Source: an uncultured Ignavibacteria bacterium
GTDB taxonomy: Bacteria; Bacteroidota; Ignavibacteria; SZUA-365
Direction: 5' to 3'
Length of the DNA: 7,281 nucleotides
Assembly (NCBI GenBank): GCA_913060595.1
Contig: CAJXSA010000195.1
Span: 1 to 7,281, forward strand
The notes below the pieces were generated by a model that did not search any database, was not told where the DNA came from, and was given only the letters and a program-made list of their open reading frames with translations. Positions 1 to 5,472 of this stretch are shown here, piece after piece. The stretch's first letter is position 1. Every line of letters starts with the position of its first letter. Position numbers and translations under genes: made by a program.

Positions 1-2
1 CC

Positions 3-377
3 CCGCCGCTTTACCTCCGCCATCTCGACGGCGCCCATATACTTCCGGACAGTGGCCGCGCCGCGACCCTTCGCGCGGAAGCGCCTGCGACGGCACTGTA
101 CCTCCGCCTGCCCCTTCGCGACACGCATTTTCCCGGTGTGCTGCCCTGGGAGCCCCATTTCGGCGGACTGCATTACGAGGCCGACGCCGTCATGCGCGTC
201 CTGCGCACGGCAGAAGAACCGTCGTACCGCGGCTTCACGCTCGCCGGCCGCTGGGCATATACGAATGTCGTCGTCGACCGCACTCCCCTCGGCAATCTCC
301 TCCGCGCACAGCGCGACCGCGCGCTCCGCCGCGAACTCGAACAGCGCCAGGAAATGATCGCTCCCGAGTGCGAGTAG
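3..377 (+). CDS. 3' end of an unrecognised protein (5'-truncated by window edge)
   Basis: The frame is open from the left edge to a TAG stop at 375-377 and gives 124 residues of a longer protein. An internal GTG at 138 could be mistaken for a start, but the frame stays open upstream with the same strongly GC-ending codons, so the gene most likely begins outside the window. The fragment has no obvious signal peptide or membrane segment. It contains an aromatic stretch (LPWEPHFGG, then LHYEAD), a GRWAYTN segment, and a charged Arg/Glu-rich C-terminal helix (RAQRDRALRRELEQRQE). I do not recognise the family and assign no function. It converges on the minus-strand cluster, whose last gene ends at 524. 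That this frame is coding is fairly sure; its identity is unknown. Confidence 0.6.
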   Translation, partial: PPLYLRHLDGAHILPDSGRAATLRAEAPATALYLRLPLRDTHFPGVLPWEPHFGGLHYEADAVMRVLRTAEEPSYRGFTLAGRWAYTNVVVDRTPLGNLLRAQRDRALRRELEQRQEMIAPECE

Positions 378-442
378 AACCTCCATCGATCATTCCACCC
401 TCTTATGGGATGAGAAACTCCGCTGGCAGCCATCTGGATTGG

Positions 443-533
443 CAATCTGAAATCTGCCATCTGCCATCTGCCATCTGCAATCTGCAATTTGCCATCTGCA
501 ATCCGCCATCTGAAATCTGCAATCTACAACCTG
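443..533. repeat. Tandem heptad repeat array, 13 units of 7 bp (CAATCTG/CCATCTG type)
   Basis: Thirteen consecutive 7-bp units run in unbroken register. The plus-strand consensus is (C/A)(A/C)ATCTG. Three adjacent units are identical CCATCTG; others are CAATCTG, AAATCTG, CAATTTG, CAATCCG, CAATCTA and CAACCTG. A further ATCTG at 432-436 is out of register by one base, which suggests an older, decayed end. The array fills most of the space between the convergent genes ending at 377 and 524, and its last two units run into the 3' end of the minus-strand gene. Because 7 and 3 share no factor, translation in any frame gives a seven-residue repeat (for example RLQIAD-like), which creates spurious reading frames. 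The units are not palindromic, so a terminator hairpin is not evident. The remainder of the gap, 378-442, shows nothing recognisable. Confidence 0.9.
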
Positions 534-1144
534 ATCCCCATTCCGAAGGAAAGCAGGAAATAGCGCCGCGTGCCTGTGTACGAAAGCGGACTGGCCTCGT
601 CTTTTTTGTAGAAGGCATCCACTCCCTCTTCGAGCTGAATGCGGTACTGAAGCTCGTAGAAGGCGAAGGACGTGACGTACTGCGCGCCGATGAGGCCGAA
701 GCTGCGCTGACCGAAACGGTCGAGCACGCGGTCGTACTGAAATTCCGGACGCTTGCTGTCCTCCGGGAAATCGCGCGTCCAGGTCGGATCGACGCTCACG
801 CCACCGAATACGGCGAAAGGTATGGGCGCACGCAGCCTCAGTACGGCGTCGATCATGGCCGTGGGATACAGCACGCTCACGCCCGGACGAAACAGCACGT
901 ACCACCGCGGGAAGGGCTGGGCGAGCATGAGATCCCAGCCGGCGTACACGCCCGGGAGCACGTCCACCGCGCTTTTATCCTGACGAAAGTTGTGCCAGGT
1001 GACGACGGGACCGAGTACCGGGCCGGTACCGATCCATTCCTCGTTTCGCAGGATGTCCGTTGTCATCTCGTCCTGCGCCGTCACGGGTGCGGCACAGACG
1101 ATGAGCATGAGGAAGGCAAGGGCGGAAGCGGAGAGTATTTTCAT
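524..1144 (-). CDS. Exported protein, probable small outer-membrane beta-barrel, unknown function
   Basis: A 206-residue protein with a classical signal peptide: basic MK start, hydrophobic core at residues 4-19, and a likely signal peptidase I cut after VTA (residue 23), leaving about 183 residues. Cys17 lies in the hydrophobic core, but the residues before it (LIV) do not make a lipobox, so a lipoprotein is unlikely. The mature part has no hydrophobic helix. It is rich in Tyr, Phe, Trp and Gly, with alternating polar and apolar stretches (YVLFRPGVSVLY, FAFYELQYRIQL, YFLLSFGMGI) typical of outer-membrane strands; the size would suit an eight-stranded barrel. Its ATG overlaps the stop of the upstream gene (ATGA), so translation is probably coupled; no good Shine-Dalgarno is visible. 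The TAG stop and the last two codons (Arg-Leu) lie inside the heptad repeat array, so the original C-terminus may have been altered. Barrel assignment is inference; no family recognised. Confidence 0.8.
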   Translation of the reverse strand: MKILSASALAFLMLIVCAAPVTAQDEMTTDILRNEEWIGTGPVLGPVVTWHNFRQDKSAVDVLPGVYAGWDLMLAQPFPRWYVLFRPGVSVLYPTAMIDAVLRLRAPIPFAVFGGVSVDPTWTRDFPEDSKRPEFQYDRVLDRFGQRSFGLIGAQYVTSFAFYELQYRIQLEEGVDAFYKKDEASPLSYTGTRRYFLLSFGMGIRL

Positions 1145-1851
1145 TCAACCATGGCCATTTTCTTGAGCAGGGGCGCGGGACGATAGCGCTCGCCGCCCAG
1201 TTCTTCGTGCATCGCGCTGAGAATGGTGTACAGGTGTCGCCAGCCGATGCGGTGTCCCCAGGACAGCGGTCCTCGTTCACGCATCGCGACATTCATCAAC
1301 GCGTCGATGGCCTCCTGCCCCGTCAGGTCCTGCTGACAGATCAGCACGGCCTCATTGATCGTCACCGCGAGCATGCGCGGCGTGACCAGTCCCACCTCGT
1401 CACGCACGACTTCCATGCGCTTGCCGAGTCCGGCGATGAAATCGGTGAGAATCTCCTGGTGTCCGTGTTTCGCGCCATAGGGAAAGCAGACCTCCACGAC
1501 GTCCGATGCGATCAGGCCCGGCAGCGCCGCCAGTCCCACGATGCGGTCCATCGCGCCCACGCGCGAGGCCAGCTCGGTGGCGGTGGTGGACACCGTGTTG
1601 CAGAGAATGGGCGCGTCGTGACTGAGATCGGCAATGATGTCGCTCAGTATGATGCGCCTGTTCTTCGAGTTGCGTACGTGCAGGTCGATCACCAGGTCCA
1701 CCTGCGGCGCCTCGTCGAGCGCGTGCACCAGCTGCACGTCCTCACCCAGCTTCTTCTTCACGCCGCGCGCGTACACGACACATTCGTGATCACTGCATAC
1801 TTCAAGCCATTCGCTGATCAGTCCCGCGGGACCGGTAAATAAAATGTTCAT
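1141..1851 (-). CDS. Short, divergent 3-hydroxyacyl-CoA dehydrogenase-like protein, probably not a standard dehydrogenase
   Basis: A 236-residue protein, shorter than the usual ~280-290 of 3-hydroxybutyryl-CoA dehydrogenases. The C-terminal half (about 151-232) follows the helical dehydrogenase domain: a GLVTPRMLAVTINEA segment where the family has GFxxNRxxxPxxNEA, then AIDALM, GPLSWGHRIG and the ending YRPAPLLKKM. The N-terminal half resembles a shortened Rossmann fold. Its first loop reads TGPAGLIS rather than GxGxMGxGI, and CNTVSTTATELA (84-95) stands where the family has SNTSSLxITEIA. The catalytic HFFNP motif is replaced by AALPG (108-112), so the histidine is missing. The following glutamate is kept (VVEV, Glu120), but the active-site Asn of the NR motif is Pro158. 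The usual C-terminal GFYxY tail is absent. It may be a non-catalytic acyl-CoA-binding paralogue or an altered enzyme. It lies 48 bp after icmF and overlaps the next gene by 4 bp. Family assignment is fairly firm; loss of activity is inferred from my manual alignment. Confidence 0.75.
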   Translation of the reverse strand: MNILFTGPAGLISEWLEVCSDHECVVYARGVKKKLGEDVQLVHALDEAPQVDLVIDLHVRNSKNRRIILSDIIADLSHDAPILCNTVSTTATELASRVGAMDRIVGLAALPGLIASDVVEVCFPYGAKHGHQEILTDFIAGLGKRMEVVRDEVGLVTPRMLAVTINEAVLICQQDLTGQEAIDALMNVAMRERGPLSWGHRIGWRHLYTILSAMHEELGGERYRPAPLLKKMAMVE

Positions 1852-1857
1852 GCTGCT

Positions 1858-1861
1858 ACCT
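1858..1861 (-). promoter_or_regulatory. Probable ribosome-binding site of the dehydrogenase-like gene
   Basis: On the minus strand AGGT lies six bases before the ATG at 1851, immediately after the decayed heptad repeats. It is a short Shine-Dalgarno match, but it is the clearest at the starts visible here and supports ATG 1851 as the start. Confidence 0.4.
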
Positions 1862-1866
1862 GATGC

Positions 1867-1901
1867 TTTTCTGCAATCTGTAATCTGATGTTTGCAATCT
1901 C
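1867..1901. repeat. Second, degenerate heptad repeat array (5 units)
   Basis: Five 7-bp units in register on the plus strand: TTTTCTG, CAATCTG, TAATCTG, ATGTTTG, CAATCTC. They are the same family as the array at 443-533. The array occupies most of the 48-bp gap between icmF and the dehydrogenase-like gene. Its last unit overlaps the icmF stop codon (TGA, bases 1902-1900). It is not palindromic and lies inside the presumed transcript, so it would be transcribed into the intercistronic RNA. Confidence 0.7.
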
Positions 1902-4900
1902 ACATGTTCCGCCGGTACTGCCCGCCCACCTCGTAGAGCGCGGTGGAGATCTGTCCGAGTGATGCGGACTTGACGCATTCGAGCAGCTGGTCGAAGACGT
2001 TCTCATGCGCCTGCGCGGTATGCTGCACGGCCTCGAGCGCAGCGCGTCCGGCCTCGGCGTTGCGCTTCTGGAAGGCGCGCAGGTTGTCGATCTGCTGTTG
2101 CTTCTCTTCTTCTGTGGAGCGGATGAGCTCGATGGCCTGCTTCTCGCCGCTCTTGAGATGTTCGGGACGCAGGAAGGTGTTGACGCCCATGATGGGCAAC
2201 TCGCCGGTGTGCTTCTTGTGCTCGTACACCATGGACTCTTCCTGAATTTTCCCGCGCTGATACATGGTTTCCATTGCGCCCAGCACACCACCACGGTCGG
2301 ATATGCGGCGGAACTCGGCGAGCACGGCTTCTTCGACGAGATCGGTCAACTCCTCGATGATGAAGGATCCCTGCAGGGGATTCTCGTTTTCCGCGAGACC
2401 GAGCTCGTGATTGATGATCATCTGTATCGCCAGCGCACGGCGCACGCTCTCCTCGGTCGGCGTGGTGATGGCCTCGTCATAGGCGTTGGTGTGCAGCGAA
2501 TTGCAGTTGTCGTAAATGGCGTACAGCGCCTGCAGCGTGGTGCGGATGTCGTTGAAATCGATTTCCATCGCGTGCAGGCTGCGTCCGCTGGTCTGGATGT
2601 GGTACTTGAGCTTCTGCGAGCGGTCGTTGCCGCCGTAGAGGCGCTTCATGGCGACCGACCAGATGCGGCGCGCCACCCGGCCGATCACGGCGTACTCGGC
2701 GTCGATGCCGTTGGAGAAAAAGTACGACAGGTTCGGCGCGAACTCGTCGATGTGCATGCCGCGCGAGAGGTAGTATTCGACGTAGGTGAAGCCGTTCGCA
2801 AGCGTGAACGCCAGCTGCGTGATGGGATTGGCGCCCGCCTCGGCGATGTGATAGCCGCTGATGGATACCGAATAGTAATTGCGCACCCGGTTGCGCACGA
2901 AGTTCTGCTGTATGTCGCCCATCATGCGCAGGGCGAATTCCGTGGAGAAGATGCAGGTGTTCTGGCCCTGGTCCTCCTTGAGGATGTCCGCCTGCACCGT
3001 GCCGCGCACCGAGGACATCGTCGCCGCGCGAATGCGCTCGTATTCCTCCTGCGGAAGCAGTCCCTCGCGGACGAAGAAGTCCCCGCACACGCCGAGCGTG
3101 CCCAGGCCGTAATACCGGTGCACGCTACCTCCCGCTTCGAACTGCGCGGCGTCGTCGAGCTCGGTGAGCATGCCCGGGAGATCTTCGACGCCGGTGTAGA
3201 CGGGACGCGCCATGCCGATATTCTCGTAGTGTGCGTCGATGGCCTTCTGCGCCGTGGCGAAGTGACCGTTCTGCACCAGCCATTTTTCTATCTGCTGATC
3301 GATGGCCGTGTTCATGAACATGGCCAGTATCATGGGCGCGGGACCGTTGATGGTCATCGACACCGAGGTGGTCGGCGCAGTGAGGTCGAAGCCGCAGTAC
3401 AGCTTCTTCATGTCGTCGAGCGTGCATATGCTCACGCCGGAGTTGCCGATTTTTCCGTAGATGTCCGGCCGCTCGTCGGGATCCTCGCCGTACAGCGTCA
3501 CAGAGTCGAAGGCGGTGGACAGTCGCGCGGCGGGCAGTCCTGCCGACACGTAGTGGAAACGCCGGTTCGTGCGTTCCGGTGTGCCCTCGCCGGCGAACAT
3601 GCGCGTGGGATCCTCTCCCTCACGCTTGAACGGAAACACACCACCGGTGTACGGAAAGCTCCCCGGCACGTTTTCGAGGAGAATCCAGCGCAGGATGTCA
3701 CCGCGTCCCTCGTAGCGCGGGAGCGCGACGCGTGATATGCGTGTGCCCGAAAGCGAGGTGCGAAACAGCTGGCTGACGATTTCCCTGTCGCGGATGCGCG
3801 TGGTCAACGTGTCCTTATTGTATGCCTCGACCGCGGCGGGCCACTGCGCGAGCAGTTCACGGTTTTCGGGAGAAATTTTCTCACGGTAATACGCGATCTG
3901 CCTGTCGAGCGCGTCGAGCAGCTCCTGCCGCACTTCACGGCTTCCGATCTCAACAACTCCCTCGTCTCCGGTGATGTTCATTTCACGGCGTGTGCCGGAC
4001 TCGACCAGCGATGCGCGGGCGCCCTCGAGCTGGTCCATGCGCCGCGCATGATCGGCCTGTTCGTCGACCCAGGACTTGTATTTCTGCACGGTGTCAGCGA
4101 TTTCCGACAGGTAACGCGCGCGCTCGGGCGGAATCACGGCCGCCTTGTCGGGCTCGGCGGCCTCGCGGCCGAAATCCGTCTCCCACGCGGTCCCTGTGCG
4201 CTCGTTGATGGCCTGCACGATGCGGTAGAACAGGTGATTCGTGCCGGCGTCGTTGAACTGGCTGGCGATGGTCGGATACACCGGAAGATCCTCGTCAGGC
4301 GTGGTGAAATCCCCGCGGTTGCGCTTGACCTGCTTGCGGATGTCGCGCAGCGCGTCTTCGGCGCCGCGCTTTTCGAATTTGTTGAGCACGACCAGGTCCG
4401 CGAGATCGAGCATGTCGATTTTCTCGAGCTGCGTCTGCGCGCCGTACTCGGGGGTCATGACATACATCGCGACGTCCACGAGGTCGACGATTTCAGAGTC
4501 GCTCTGTCCGATGCCCGCGGTCTCGACGATGATGAACTCATACCCCGCGCATTTGCACAGGTCGATGGCACGGTGCAGCGCGGCCGAGGTCGCTGTGTTC
4601 GCCGCGCGCGTTGCGAAGGAGCGCATGAATACGCGGGCATGTCCCTCGGGCGCGGTCGCCGCGATGGCGTTCATCCGTATGCGGTCGCCGAGCAGCGCGC
4701 CGCCGGTCCGCCGCTTGGAGGGATCCACCGAAAGGATGGCGATGTGCATGTCAGGGAAGTTCCGCAGAAAGCGACGAACGATTTCGTCGGTCAGCGATGA
4801 CTTGCCCGCACCGCCGGTGCCGGTAATGCCCAGCACGGGAATGGTTTTGTCCGCCGGCGCTTCGATGTGAATCTCATGGTGATATTCGAGCAGGGAAAGC

Positions 4901-5454
4901 GCGCTGCCGAAAAGGCGGCGGTCCTCCATCAGCGCGCCGTTGCTCTCGCCGAGCGCCTTCTCGCCGATGAACAGCGTCGTGTCGCGAATGTCCAGGCGGT
5001 TGTCATCCCCCGCGGGAAAATCGCAGGCCTCGAGCACCATGTTGATCATGCCCTGCAGTCCGAGCTGACGTCCGTCCTCGGGGGAAAACACGCGATCGAT
5101 GCCGTACGCGTGCAGCGCGTCGATCTCGTCCTGCACGATCACACCGCCGCCGCCCGCGAAAATGCGCACGTGCTCGGCGCCGCGCTGCCGGAGAAGATCT
5201 TTCATGTAGCGCAGGAATTCCATGTGTCCCCCCTGGTAGGAGGAAATCGCGATGCCCTGCACGTCTTCGTGCACGGCGGCGTCCACGATTTCCGCCACCG
5301 AGCGGTTGTGGCCGAGATGGATGATCTCGGCGCCGCTGGACTGCAGGATGCGACGCATGATGTTGATCGAGGCGTCGTGGCCGTCGAACAGCGAAGCGGC
5401 GGTGACGATGCGTATGTGATTCTTCGGGGTGTAGACCTGTGTTTCCATGTGCAT
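1900..5454 (-). CDS. icmF: Fused isobutyryl-CoA mutase with G-protein chaperone (IcmF), adenosylcobalamin-dependent
   Basis: A 1184-residue cytoplasmic radical enzyme predicted to interconvert isobutyryl-CoA and n-butyryl-CoA. Residues ~13-145 form the B12-binding domain: FDGHDAS supplies the cobalt-ligand His26, followed by SSYQGGH (71-77) and AGGGG (100-104). Residues ~200-420 are the MeaB-like GTPase: Walker A GTGGAGKS (212-219), DPSKRRTGG (244-252), ETAGIGQSD (311-319) and base-recognition NKFEKRGAED (358-367). A linker of ~150 residues, predicted helical, leads to the mutase barrel (~560-1100). Substrate-selecting residues read Phe620 in RMFAGEG and Gln831 in GQNTCIF, where methylmalonyl-CoA mutase has Tyr and Arg; this Phe/Gln pair is the isobutyryl-CoA signature. 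The end, GQISTALYEVGGQYRRNM, is typical of IcmF, so the protein is full length, somewhat longer than the ~1090 of well-studied members. A second ATG two codons in is an equally possible start; neither has a clear Shine-Dalgarno. mutL ends 18 bp upstream, leaving no room for its own promoter or a cobalamin riboswitch. Confidence 0.95.
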   Translation of the reverse strand: MHMETQVYTPKNHIRIVTAASLFDGHDASINIMRRILQSSGAEIIHLGHNRSVAEIVDAAVHEDVQGIAISSYQGGHMEFLRYMKDLLRQRGAEHVRIFAGGGGVIVQDEIDALHAYGIDRVFSPEDGRQLGLQGMINMVLEACDFPAGDDNRLDIRDTTLFIGEKALGESNGALMEDRRLFGSALSLLEYHHEIHIEAPADKTIPVLGITGTGGAGKSSLTDEIVRRFLRNFPDMHIAILSVDPSKRRTGGALLGDRIRMNAIAATAPEGHARVFMRSFATRAANTATSAALHRAIDLCKCAGYEFIIVETAGIGQSDSEIVDLVDVAMYVMTPEYGAQTQLEKIDMLDLADLVVLNKFEKRGAEDALRDIRKQVKRNRGDFTTPDEDLPVYPTIASQFNDAGTNHLFYRIVQAINERTGTAWETDFGREAAEPDKAAVIPPERARYLSEIADTVQKYKSWVDEQADHARRMDQLEGARASLVESGTRREMNITGDEGVVEIGSREVRQELLDALDRQIAYYREKISPENRELLAQWPAAVEAYNKDTLTTRIRDREIVSQLFRTSLSGTRISRVALPRYEGRGDILRWILLENVPGSFPYTGGVFPFKREGEDPTRMFAGEGTPERTNRRFHYVSAGLPAARLSTAFDSVTLYGEDPDERPDIYGKIGNSGVSICTLDDMKKLYCGFDLTAPTTSVSMTINGPAPMILAMFMNTAIDQQIEKWLVQNGHFATAQKAIDAHYENIGMARPVYTGVEDLPGMLTELDDAAQFEAGGSVHRYYGLGTLGVCGDFFVREGLLPQEEYERIRAATMSSVRGTVQADILKEDQGQNTCIFSTEFALRMMGDIQQNFVRNRVRNYYSVSISGYHIAEAGANPITQLAFTLANGFTYVEYYLSRGMHIDEFAPNLSYFFSNGIDAEYAVIGRVARRIWSVAMKRLYGGNDRSQKLKYHIQTSGRSLHAMEIDFNDIRTTLQALYAIYDNCNSLHTNAYDEAITTPTEESVRRALAIQMIINHELGLAENENPLQGSFIIEELTDLVEEAVLAEFRRISDRGGVLGAMETMYQRGKIQEESMVYEHKKHTGELPIMGVNTFLRPEHLKSGEKQAIELIRSTEEEKQQQIDNLRAFQKRNAEAGRAALEAVQHTAQAHENVFDQLLECVKSASLGQISTALYEVGGQYRRNM

Positions 5455-5472
5455 TTGCTGATCGGGTGAAGG

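Noticed and set aside
443..533. CRISPR-like or terminator function for the repeat array
   Set aside because: The units are 7 bp with no spacers and are not palindromic, so neither a CRISPR array nor a hairpin terminator is supported.
390..905. A 171-residue minus-strand open frame ending in repeated RWQMAD-like residues
   Set aside because: It overlaps the exported-protein gene in another frame and reads through the heptad array; there is no recognisable domain or start context.
1079..1110. Lipobox in the exported protein
   Set aside because: Cys17 is preceded by LIV, lacking the small residue required just before the cysteine, and a good signal peptidase I site (VTA) follows.
368..1186. 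A 272-residue plus-strand open frame with CNLQFAICN-like repeated residues
   Set aside because: Its repeated residues come from translating the heptad DNA array, and the rest is antisense to the exported-protein gene, which has a signal peptide and an operon-type start overlap.
2005..3735. A 576-residue plus-strand open frame
   Set aside because: It lies wholly antisense to the mutase domain of icmF, whose protein sequence matches its family throughout. Long antisense frames are expected in GC-rich coding DNA.
4048..5469. Long plus-strand open frames opposite the N-terminal half of icmF
   Set aside because: They are antisense shadows of the B12-binding and GTPase domains, with no recognisable motifs.
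5455..5472. Possible cobalamin riboswitch or promoter before icmF
   Set aside because: Only 18 bp separate the mutL stop from the icmF start, far too short for a riboswitch, and no promoter elements stand out.
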